A program made the translations under genes and the position numbers. A stretch of DNA of 23,050 nt from Podila epigama (Eukaryota > Mortierellomycota > Mortierellomycetes > Mortierellales > Mortierellaceae), in the NCBI GenBank assembly GCA_015679605.1, contig JAAAVE010000315.1:1-23050 (forward strand), written 5' to 3'. Below, one piece after another: positions 1 through 8,137 of this stretch (within the stretch, counting starts at the first letter, position 1; the number at the start of each line of letters is the position of its first letter). A model generated the notes under the pieces. The model was not told where the DNA came from. It did no database searches and saw only the letters and a program-made list of their open reading frames with translations.

Positions 1-1119
<1,119 letters not shown>

Positions 1120-1302
1120 TTAATAGTTAAAATCTGCTTGTTTTTGAGTTAATAAAGGTAAGTCTTCTTCATGTAAATCAAGACCAAACCGTAAACTAAC
1201 TTGATACCCTTCTGTCTGTTTTGGGCTAATTGTAACATTAAAAAAACCTTCTGCATCAGTAAATCCTGTTAAATACCATGCTAAATTTGTGTTATTTTTC
1301 AT
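1120..1302 (-). pseudogene. Truncated LAGLIDADG endonuclease, N-terminal fragment
   Basis: Sixty codons carrying a single LAGLIDADG motif (WYLTGFTDAEGFF) and then a stop. It aligns from its first residue with the intact 292-residue LAGLIDADG protein at 1564-2442: both start M-x-NN, then W, the motif, and LRF followed by an acidic stretch. Only the first of the two motifs remains, so it should not be an active monomeric enzyme. It lies just after a second copy of the rns 3' tail, in the same arrangement as the intact gene behind the real tail. It is probably the relic of an earlier invasion at the same site. Confidence 0.8.
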
Positions 1303-1312
1303 AAATTTGCTA

Positions 1313-1377
1313 CCAAGGGATTAATTTTTACCTCCTGACTATTTTTAACAATAAAAGGGGGATTTTTAATCCCTTGG
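1313..1377 (-). repeat. Inverted repeat between rns-tail copy and LAGLIDADG fragment
   Basis: CCAAGGGATTA at 1313-1323 is the exact reverse complement of TAATCCCTTGG at 1367-1377, so the RNA can form an 11-bp stem. The arm farther from the ORF belongs to the duplicated rns tail and the other arm ends about 11 bases before the fragment's start codon. The equivalent structure is present behind the real rns tail (2453-2536). It could define the rRNA 3' end or separate rRNA from endonuclease mRNA; this is inference. Confidence 0.7.
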
Positions 1378-1410
1378 ATGATAACTACTCCGCTGCTCGT
1401 TCCCGAACAC
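1357..1410 (-). pseudogene. Duplicate of the rns 3' tail (helix 45 and downstream hairpin arm)
   Basis: Fifty-four bases that match 2516-2569, the 3' end of rns, at 53 of 54 positions (the difference is at 1394 versus 2553). The copy contains helix 45 with its GGAA loop and the sequence immediately downstream. It is separated from rns by the intact LAGLIDADG gene, so it is not part of the working small-subunit RNA. It is best read as the original end of rns, displaced when the LAGLIDADG element brought its own tail. Confidence 0.88.
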
Positions 1411-1437
1411 CTCTCTTTTTAAAATTTACTCAAAGAA

Positions 1438-1447
1438 GGGGGGTGTT
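1438..1447 (-). promoter_or_regulatory. C-rich 3'-end motif after the LAGLIDADG gene
   Basis: Minus-strand AACACCCCCC about 115 bases after the stop of the 292-codon LAGLIDADG gene and just before the displaced rns tail. The same motif follows nad3, atp9, nad6 and rps3. Candidate RNA 3'-end signal. Confidence 0.45.
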
Positions 1448-1563
1448 TTTAAATGGTCCCTTTGTATTTTTATACCTACCATCCTATGAATTGAAGATTC
1501 TTATTTAAGGAGTCTTAACAAAGTAAAGGTTATAAAAGTCATTTGACTTACTAAAACATATAA

Positions 1564-2442
1564 TTACGTAAACCAAATATTGATTATTTCTTTTTTAATT
1601 TCTGCTGTATAAGGATTAGATCTATTTATATTATATTTAGTAATAAGTGATAATATTTTAATAATTTTATTTAGATTATTAAGTTTAACCCCGTACAAAG
1701 GAAATTCATTAAAGAAAGGGATTATAACAGATTTAAATAATTCTTTATTCTCTATTGATAATTGTATTGTATTATTTGTTTGAACTTTCGTTTTAATTTC
1801 AACTTTAAAATAAGATTTAATTTCATTAATTAAAAAAATATTATTTTTATGTTGAGTTAAACTAAGATAAATTCTACAAAAATTAGGAGAATCAAAAGTT
1901 AAACTATGCTGAAATATACCTATAGAACCATCGCCTGCTATAAATCCAGAAATATAATTACCATTAATAGGGATATATTCAAAACTATCTTTATTACAAT
2001 GTGAAGGTAAATAATCTAAAGTATTAGCACGAGATCGATTCATATTTTTGAATAAATCTTGTAACTCAATTATACCCTCTGAAGTCAAGTGACGACCTTC
2101 TGTAATAATATTAGCAGCTAAACACCAAGAATTAAAATCTTGAAACTTATTACCTCTTAAAGGATAATCCTTAAAATGAGGGATAATAATAGAATTTATA
2201 TCTGATAATTTAGATACTGTATAATGTATCATACCATTAGAACGAGGTTTAGAGATATTTCCACAATTTAAAAAATTTCTTATTTGATTTAATAACTCAG
2301 TATCATTTTCCATAATAGCTAATGAAAATCTAAGTTTTGCAGTATATTTACCAGCTTTAGTTTTATATATGTTTATATTAAAACAACCTTCTGCTTCAGT
2401 AAATCCGGTAATGAACCATTTAAAATCTTTATTATTTTGCAT
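1564..2442 (-). CDS. LAGLIDADG homing endonuclease, inserted at the rns 3' end
   Basis: Intact 292-residue double-motif LAGLIDADG endonuclease, a single-chain enzyme that cuts a long DNA site and spreads by break repair. Motif 1 is FITGFTEAEGC (residues 10-20) and motif 2 is YISGFIAGDGS (163-173), each followed by the basic, beta-rich DNA-binding half usual for the family; length is typical. It is not in an intron: helix 45 and the end of rns lie immediately upstream, and a second copy of the rns tail lies immediately downstream. The start ATG at 2442 is next to the inverted repeat closing the rns tail, so it is probably expressed from the rns transcript. The likely target is the rns 3' end of an uninvaded molecule. 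Whether it is active is not shown. Confidence 0.9.
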   Translation of the reverse strand: MQNNKDFKWFITGFTEAEGCFNINIYKTKAGKYTAKLRFSLAIMENDTELLNQIRNFLNCGNISKPRSNGMIHYTVSKLSDINSIIIPHFKDYPLRGNKFQDFNSWCLAANIITEGRHLTSEGIIELQDLFKNMNRSRANTLDYLPSHCNKDSFEYIPINGNYISGFIAGDGSIGIFQHSLTFDSPNFCRIYLSLTQHKNNIFLINEIKSYFKVEIKTKVQTNNTIQLSIENKELFKSVIIPFFNEFPLYGVKLNNLNKIIKILSLITKYNINRSNPYTAEIKKEIINIWFT

Positions 2443-2452
2443 ATTTTTATTG

Positions 2453-2536
2453 CCAAGGGTTAAATTTATATCCTCTCTTAAGTCTCTTAAGTCTATTGAC
2501 TTCTTAATATATTAAGGGGGATTTTTAATCCCTTGG
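2453..2536 (-). repeat. Inverted repeat between rns 3' end and LAGLIDADG gene
   Basis: CCAAGGGTTA at 2453-2462 pairs with TAATCCCTTGG at 2526-2536 with one bulged base. It corresponds to the perfect version at 1313-1377. It lies exactly between the rRNA end and the endonuclease start codon. Confidence 0.65.
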
Positions 2537-4025
2537 ATGATAACTACTCCACTGCTCGTTCCCGAACACTGACTATGTTTCGACTTAACAGCAGTCGTAA
2601 AGTAATGGACATAGAAAGTACTCTTAAATCTCGGTTATATCCTTGTACTGTTTTAATAGTAACTATCATAGTAAAATATAACTCTAAATAAGAGCTTCCT
2701 ATTTGAGATCACCCTACTTCCGCCGCTTGACGAGCGATTTGTACACACCGAATATTATGTTTCACCAAGACATCCTGATTCTTGATTACTAGCAATTCCT
2801 ACTTCATATAATCGAGTTGCAGATTATAATTCGTTTATTAACCTTTTTTGTAGATTAGCTCAAATGCAAATTTTTGCTTCTTATTGTAAAGGTCTTTGTG
2901 GCACGTCTATAGCCCACTCCATAAGGGCCATGAAGGCTTGTCTTAGTCCTAGTTAACTCAACATTAATCGAGTACTTCTGTAGTTTAAATTAAATAAAAA
3001 TTTAATTTTCATAATTACAGACAAGGGTTTTGCTTGTTAGCGAAATTAATCTAACGTCTTACGATACAAGCTGACGACAGCCATGCAACGCCTGTGTTAC
3101 CAATTATATTGGTACATAGCAAGAAGTGGTAAGGTTATGCGTGGGTTGTCGAATTAAATAACATGCTTCACTGCTGGTCTTCAGCACCGTCAATACTTTT
3201 GGGTTTCAATCTTGCGACAGTACTCCCCAGGTGGAGTGGTATAGTCTTCACATTAAAACTGATATTAAATACCAATTTTATCCACTCATAGTTTAGGGTA
3301 TGGACTACAAGGGTCTCTAATCCTTTTTGCTCCCCATACTTTAGTATCTCAGTGTCAGTGTTTAATTAGATAGATGCCTTCGCCTTTAGTGTGTCTACCA
3401 AGTATAATAAGATTCCATCCTTACTCCTAGTATTCCTCTATCTTCAATTACACTCTAGTATCTCAATTACATTTTATAATTTTTCTATTGAAATCTCATA
3501 ATTACTGTTTGATGATACAACCTACATACGCTTTAGACCCATTTATGTTGAAGAACGTTAACCCCTCTCGTATTACCGCGACTGCTGGCACGAGATTGGT
3601 CGGGATTAATAAATAGGTAACGTCATTATCCTCCCTATTTTAGAGGTATACCATAAAGATGCTTTTCCTCTTCTAGTTAGCTGGATCAATCTTTCGATCA
3701 TTGTCCAAAATTCTTTACTGCTGACCTTTTTGTTAGGTATGGCTATTATTTCAGAGCCATTGTGACCAACCCTCCTCTCAGACTGGCTATGGATCATAGG
3801 CTTGGTAAGCTATTACCTTACCAACTACCTAATCCAAAATAGGCACATTCAATGATGAAAACATTTCTTTAAGTTTTAACTATATTCGAGATTCCCTCGA
3901 ATCATTGAGTAGTTTCCTATATGATACTCACCTGTACGCCATGGATCTATTGAACCATTCGACTAGCATGTATGAAACTTCTAGATAACGTTCCTTCTGA
4001 GCTAAATTCAAACTCTTACAAAATA
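2537..4025 (-). rRNA. rns: Small subunit ribosomal RNA
   Basis: Mitochondrial 16S-like rRNA, read leftwards. Landmarks in minus-strand order: the 5' region matching the helix 1-2 block (complement of tgagctaaattcaaactct, 3997-4015); the 530 loop with GTGCCAGCAG-type sequence (3570-3593); the helix 28/44 region (2728-2745), where TGTACAAATCGCTCGTCA corresponds to bacterial TGTACACACCGCCCGTCA; and helix 45 as stem UGUUCG, loop GGAA, stem CGAGCA (2553-2568). The length of about 1.49 kb is normal and I see no intron. Ends are approximate; the 3' end is set near the conserved tail after helix 45. The 3' tail is duplicated at 1357-1410 on the far side of a LAGLIDADG gene. It is divergent from nad2 across a 0.3-kb spacer. 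Confidence 0.95.
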
Positions 4026-4209
4026 AACCATAAAATGGTGACATAATTATTTATTATTCACTTTTAATAACGGAAATAGCCACATTAATATAATTTTTTT
4101 ATGGAAAAATAAAGTCTTAATAATAAGGGTACATAGCAAATCTAAATATGTTAATGCATAATTTGAATAATATTATTGATTTATTAAAGTCCTCTTAAAT
4201 ATTCAAAAA

Positions 4210-4218
4210 GGGGGTGTT
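4210..4218 (-). promoter_or_regulatory. C-rich motif, orphan copy
   Basis: Minus-strand AACACCCCC with no minus-strand gene directly upstream of it (nad2 lies there on the other strand). It may be left from a rearrangement, or mark the end of an antisense transcript. Confidence 0.3.
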
Positions 4219-4242
4219 AATTTGTTTTATATGAATAATAAA

Positions 4243-4291
4243 AAGCTTCCCCCGGAGGGGGATGCATCGTTTTTTAAAAGGAAGCTTCCCC
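4243..4291. repeat. GC-rich palindromic module at the nad2 5' side
   Basis: AGCTTC, a CCCCCGGAGGGGG stem, GATGCATC, an A/T-rich hairpin GTTTTTTAAAAG, then GAAGCTTC. It is built of the same AAGCTT/ATGCAT-bounded units as the copies at 9056-9159 and 16254-16412. The ATG inside GATGCATC artificially extends the nad2 reading frame upstream. Confidence 0.8.
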
Positions 4292-4339
4292 TCCTTTTTT
4301 TTTATTTTTAAATCTTTCTTTGTGAATATATTCATATTA

Positions 4340-5953
4340 ATGTTACTATTAGGAATAATAACTCTAGTATTGACGATACCATTAGCTTCTACATATTTAT
4401 CAACAATCTTAATTCACAGAATTGCTTTTTTAATATTACTATTGAGTAGTTTATTAGCGTATAACACTTTATATGTTGTACCTTTATCTACAGGAGTAGG
4501 ATTATTGGGAGGGTTATTCCAAACTACAATTTTATCACAAAGTCTAGAAATATTTATTTTAATCATAGGTAGTATAATTTTATTATTAGCACCTGAAGGA
4601 AAAGAATCTTCGACTTCGGCGATGATTCCTTCGGAATCTTATACTAAATTAGCTTCTTTAGAAGAAACTAAAAATAAAGATCATAACGAGGCTACTACAT
4701 TATGGAATTATTGGGATAACTTATCATCTAACGTTAAAGAAGTTTTATCAACTTCAAATAAAACTAACAATAGTATTGGTTTAAAAGATTACCCTTTAAT
4801 TGTATTGTTTACAACATTAGGTATGTCATCTTTAATATCTAGTTCTGACTTAATTACTATGTTTTTAGCTATAGAATTACAAAGTTTCGCTTTATATATC
4901 TTAGCTACTATGAATAGAAATTCAGAATCAGCAGTAGCTGCAGGTTTAAAATATTTTTTACTTGGTGGTCTTTCTTCTTGTTTTATCTTATTAGGTTCAA
5001 CATTAATATATTCTTATACAGGTTTAACAAATTTTGAATCATTAAATATTTTACAAAGTGTTATTGGTCAATCATTTGAAAATTATTCTTATAACCATCT
5101 GGCCGTGGGTTGTATAATTTTAACAATTGGTTTATTATTTAAAATTGGTGCTGCACCATTACATTCATGGGCTCCTGATGTATATGATGGAGTACCTACG
5201 ATGGTAACAACTTGGTTAACAATAATGCCTAAATTATCAATTTTAATATTCTTTATAATGAATAATTTCTTAATCGAGCCTAATTTATTAATGATTTCTG
5301 CTTTATTATCATTATTATTAGGTTCTATTACAGGATTAGCTCAATATAAAATAAAACGATTATTAGCTTATAGTACTATTTCACATGTAGGTTTAATTCT
5401 TTTAGCTTTAGGAAATGAAAGCATAAACGGATTAGAAAGTACAATATTCTATATTGTTCAATACTCTATTACAAGTTTAAACATCTTTTTAATTATAATT
5501 TTATTAGGTTATACTTTAAGTGTAAATAAACCTGTATCTATCTATTCACCAATACAATTTATATCACAACTTCAAGGGCAGTTCTATCAAAATCCTACTC
5601 TTAGCCTAGCTCTAGCAATATCCTTATTCTCTATGGGAGGGATCCCGCCTTTAGTAGGATTTTTTGGTAAGTACTTTGTAATTAATTCAGCTTTAATAAA
5701 CGGTAATTACTTCTTAAGTTTAGTAATCGTTATTACATCCGTAATTAGTACAGTTTATTATCTTAAAATAATTAAAACTCTATTCTTACCAGTTGCCAAT
5801 GAATCAACTTCTACATCTGAAAATAATAATTTATCACCTATATTAGCTTTTATTGTAGCAATATTAACTTTATTTATTATATTCTTTATGATTTACCCTA
5901 CACCAATATTAAATAGTATACATCTGATAGCTTTACATACATATTATTTCTAA
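4340..5953 (+). CDS. nad2: NADH dehydrogenase subunit 2
   Basis: Proton-pumping, antiporter-like membrane subunit of respiratory complex I. The 537 residues form about 14 hydrophobic segments. They include the family blocks SSDLITMFLAIELQSFALYI, the GLKYFLLGGLSSCFILLG region, and KIGAAPLHSWAPDVYDG. I chose the ATG at 4340 rather than the in-frame ATG at 4262. The extra 26 codons come from a GC-rich repeat module, while the nad2 pseudogene at 8138 shows alignable sequence from exactly this ATG. A hydrophilic loop (about residues 85-150) holds an in-frame 33-base double-hairpin insertion at 4606-4638, adding 11 residues. The stop codon is one base before the nad3 start, so the two genes are surely cotranscribed. 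Confidence 0.95.
   Translation: MLLLGIITLVLTIPLASTYLSTILIHRIAFLILLLSSLLAYNTLYVVPLSTGVGLLGGLFQTTILSQSLEIFILIIGSIILLLAPEGKESSTSAMIPSESYTKLASLEETKNKDHNEATTLWNYWDNLSSNVKEVLSTSNKTNNSIGLKDYPLIVLFTTLGMSSLISSSDLITMFLAIELQSFALYILATMNRNSESAVAAGLKYFLLGGLSSCFILLGSTLIYSYTGLTNFESLNILQSVIGQSFENYSYNHLAVGCIILTIGLLFKIGAAPLHSWAPDVYDGVPTMVTTWLTIMPKLSILIFFIMNNFLIEPNLLMISALLSLLLGSITGLAQYKIKRLLAYSTISHVGLILLALGNESINGLESTIFYIVQYSITSLNIFLIIILLGYTLSVNKPVSIYSPIQFISQLQGQFYQNPTLSLALAISLFSMGGIPPLVGFFGKYFVINSALINGNYFLSLVIVITSVISTVYYLKIIKTLFLPVANESTSTSENNNLSPILAFIVAILTLFIIFFMIYPTPILNSIHLIALHTYYF
4606..4638 (+). repeat. Double-hairpin element inserted in nad2
   Basis: Thirty-three bases forming two adjacent hairpins: an imperfect one (ATC-TTCGAC, loop TTC, GGCGA-TGAT) and a perfect one (GATTCC, loop TTC, GGAATC). 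The reverse complement of the element at 8211-8243 matches 32 of 33 bases. At 33 bases it keeps the nad2 frame, and it falls in the variable hydrophilic loop. Similar double-hairpin elements are known from some fungal mitochondrial genomes, such as Allomyces. Confidence 0.85.
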
Positions 5954-5954
5954 A

Positions 5955-7427
5955 ATGAATTCATTCTTATTTTATTTTATATTAGTACCAGTTATCGTAA
6001 TTGCTTTATTAGTACTTAATTTATTCTTTGCTCAATCTAAACCTAATGAAGAAAAATTATCTACTTTCGAATGTGGTTTCTCTCCAGTTGAGCAAGCTAG
6101 ACAGAAATTCTCTATTCATTTCTACTTAGTAGGTATTTTATTCTTAGTATTTGATTTAGAGGTACTTTTATTATTCCCGGCTGCTGTATCTATGTACTCA
6201 ATTGGACAATCAGGATTCTGGATCTTATTATTCTTTTTAGTTGTATTAACAATCGGTTTCGTATATGAGTACGCATCTGGTGCCTTAAACTATGCTAATA
6301 AAGAAAAAGATTCTGAACACCCCCCAATTCAAGTCTCATCTACTATAAAAGATAAATCTTTATTTAAAGGTAATTTTTATAAATATGGGGTTAGAAATTA
6401 TAGCTCTACTTCAAATAAAGGGGAATTTAAAGATTATTGGTTTAACATTAAACCTATTTCTAAATGGCACTCTTTAAATGAAAATGGTTATTCTATAACT
6501 TATACTAAGAAATATAAAGAGATTAGTGGAATTTATATTTTTAGACTAATAAAAGAACCATGGAAATGTTATGTTGGTAGTGCCGAATCTTTATCTAAGA
6601 GATTACTTTCTCATAGGACGAGTTTCAATTATTCTCTAAATACAAAGAATTCTTCAGTTCCTTTGTTTTATAATGCTATAAAAAAACATGGTTGGAAATC
6701 CTTTGAATTAGCAGTTTTAGAAATAGTTCCTTTAAAAGAACTAGCTAATCGTGAAAATTATTATTTAAGTTCTAAACCTTATTATAATTTAAAATACTTC
6801 ATAGATGGTAAAGTACAACATTCAGATGAAATACGTGCCCAAATAAGATTATCTGTTTTAGGAGAAAATAATCCTTTTTTTGGTAAAACACATAAGAAAA
6901 TATCCAAATTTAGTATGTCAACTACTAAATTTTTATCTAAAAAGAATGAATTTGGAGGACAAGATTATTTAGATCTATTAGCGATATCAAAAAAATCATC
7001 TTTAAGTAAAACAATTTATCAAATATCCAAGGATAAAAAAGAAATAATTAATTCATTTCCTTCATTAAATGTAACTGCTACTTATTTTAAAGCTACTAAA
7101 AATTCAATTAGAAAATATTTAGATACGAATACTCTATTTGGTAATGAATGGTACTTAACTACAAATTTAAATAAAGATCCCGTACAACAAATTTATATTA
7201 TTGAGAATATAAATAAATTTTCATCTATTTTTACTCCTGTTTATCTATATTTTATAAATAAAGATAAATTAAAATTACTCAACACTTTTCCTTCTATTGC
7301 TACCGTAGCACAACATTTTGGAGTAACACCTATGACTATAAGAAGATATCTTAAAGATAATAAATTATTTAAAGGTGAATATATTTTAAGTAAAAAGGAT
7401 TCTTTAGATAACACAAATATTAATTAA
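5955..7427 (+). CDS. nad3: NADH dehydrogenase subunit 3 fused to a GIY-YIG homing endonuclease
   Basis: One 490-codon frame. Residues 1-120 are a complete NAD3, a small three-helix membrane subunit of complex I, with the conserved [15 protein letters not shown] loop, the [12 protein letters not shown] helix and the C-terminal YEYASGALNYANK. Residues 121-190 are a polar linker. Residues 191-290 are a GIY-YIG nuclease: GIY at 192-194, YVG at 207-209, basic SKRL with likely catalytic R216, and the conserved E267 in NREN. A NUMOD3-like GENNPFFGKTH (303-313) and two helix-turn-helix NUMOD1-like repeats (368-401, 444-478) follow. There is no Met between residues 80 and 321, so the nuclease appears to be made only as part of the fusion and would need cleavage. 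The normal nad3 stop is lost; the C-rich 3' motif that follows nad3 stops elsewhere survives inside the frame at 6316-6325. Confidence 0.93.
   Translation: MNSFLFYFILVPVIVIALLVLNLFFAQSKPNEEKLSTFECGFSPVEQARQKFSIHFYLVGILFLVFDLEVLLLFPAAVSMYSIGQSGFWILLFFLVVLTIGFVYEYASGALNYANKEKDSEHPPIQVSSTIKDKSLFKGNFYKYGVRNYSSTSNKGEFKDYWFNIKPISKWHSLNENGYSITYTKKYKEISGIYIFRLIKEPWKCYVGSAESLSKRLLSHRTSFNYSLNTKNSSVPLFYNAIKKHGWKSFELAVLEIVPLKELANRENYYLSSKPYYNLKYFIDGKVQHSDEIRAQIRLSVLGENNPFFGKTHKKISKFSMSTTKFLSKKNEFGGQDYLDLLAISKKSSLSKTIYQISKDKKEIINSFPSLNVTATYFKATKNSIRKYLDTNTLFGNEWYLTTNLNKDPVQQIYIIENINKFSSIFTPVYLYFINKDKLKLLNTFPSIATVAQHFGVTPMTIRRYLKDNKLFKGEYILSKKDSLDNTNIN
6316..6325 (+). promoter_or_regulatory. C-rich 3'-end motif trapped inside the nad3 fusion frame
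   Basis: AACACCCCCC at the point where NAD3 similarity ends and the endonuclease linker begins. In the displaced nad3 copy the same motif overlaps the true stop codon (8017-8027). A few bases of difference upstream have removed the in-frame stop here. Confidence 0.55.
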
Positions 7428-7433
7428 GTTTTA

Positions 7434-7441
7434 AACACCCC
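7434..7441 (+). promoter_or_regulatory. C-rich 3'-end motif after the nad3 fusion
   Basis: AACACCCC seven bases after the stop codon of the nad3-endonuclease fusion. It is consistent with a signal ending the nad2-nad3 transcript. Confidence 0.5.
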
Positions 7442-7498
7442 TATTTTACAATATCTATTACGTTATTTCTTTATATCTCCCATTAAAAGATAAGTTAA

Positions 7499-8019
7499 GG
7501 TTTTAGTCCTGTGGAACAAGCACGGCAAAAATTCTCTATTCATTTTTATTTAGTTGGAATACTTTTCTTAGTTTTTGATTTAGAGGTTTTACTTCTTTTC
7601 CCGGCTGCTGTTTCAATGTATAGTATCGGTCAATCAGGTTTTTGGATCTTATTATTCTTTTTAGTTGTATTAACAATCGGTTAAATAAAGCCGCCTAAAA
7701 CAGTAATGTTTTAATGAAAATAGGGTGAATTGCAAGAACAAGTTTTCAATAAACTCAATTTGCAGCGAAGCTTGATTCGATGAATCCTTTTTAGGAATAA
7801 ATCAAGAACGTTCAACGACTAATCGGTGAGTAACATCAACAATAATCCGGACACGAGTACCCTACAACCAATAATAATCTTACTGGTTGATAACATAGTC
7901 TAAACCAATAGGTAACTATTGGAAGTAAAGGATAAAGAGCCTTTACGATAATATAATTGTTCGTATACGAGTATGCATCTGGAGCATTAAATTATGCTAA
8001 CAAAGATAAAGAAAACTAA
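7499..8019 (+). pseudogene. nad3: Displaced 3' part of an older nad3 (codons 41 to stop), split by a group I intron
   Basis: Bases 7499-7681 encode NAD3 residues 41-101 and 7960-8019 encode residues 102 onward, ending NANKDKEN-type sequence and a TAA. The protein is identical to the working copy over residues 43-101, while the DNA differs at many synonymous sites, so this is an independent lineage and not a recent tandem copy. No start codon or residues 1-40 precede it; upstream is only 60 bases of AT-rich DNA after the fusion gene. It fits the resident nad3 end left behind when an element carrying a foreign nad3 end plus a GIY-YIG gene was inserted. The absence of frame damage suggests recent displacement or conversion. 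Confidence 0.9.
7682..7959 (+). other. Compact ORF-less group I intron in the displaced nad3
   Basis: 278 bases with a full group I core. P1 pairs exon CGGU with intron GCCG and places the cut after U at 7681. P3 pairs TAGGGT with ACCCTA. The P6-like stem is CTTGATT/AATCAAG. P7 pairs GACTA with TAGTC. P8 is CAACCA/TGGTTG. P9 is CCAATAG, loop GTAA, CTATTGG. The intron ends in G at 7959. Splicing joins GGT to TTC in phase and recreates the sequence that is uninterrupted at 6257/6258 in the working nad3. There is no endonuclease ORF. Confidence 0.9.
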
Positions 8020-8027
8020 ACACCCCC
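8019..8027 (+). promoter_or_regulatory. C-rich 3'-end motif at the displaced nad3 stop
   Basis: AACACCCCC overlapping the last base of the TAA stop of the old nad3 end. It shows the native arrangement of stop codon and motif. Confidence 0.55.
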
Positions 8028-8137
8028 TCCCTTTTCTAATAAATAATTTTATTAGGTTCAGTTTTATATTAAGGAGGTTTATTTTATAATAGATAACTGT
8101 AAAAAAAATTAGATTATAATTATTATAAATTGTATTT

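Larger units (their letters stand above)
4026..4339. promoter_or_regulatory. Divergent spacer between rns and nad2
   Basis: The 5' ends of rns (leftward) and nad2 (rightward) face away from each other here, so promoters for both directions are expected. No motif stands out that I can name. It holds a C-rich 3'-end-like motif on the minus strand (4210-4218) and a GC-rich palindromic module (4243-4291). Confidence 0.4.

Noticed and set aside
3606-3797. ORF within the rns region
   Set aside because: It overlaps conserved small-subunit rRNA sequence.
4262-4339. Upstream in-frame start of nad2 (26 extra codons)
   Set aside because: The extra codons come from a GC-rich repeat module; family N termini and the nad2 pseudogene both support the ATG at 4340.
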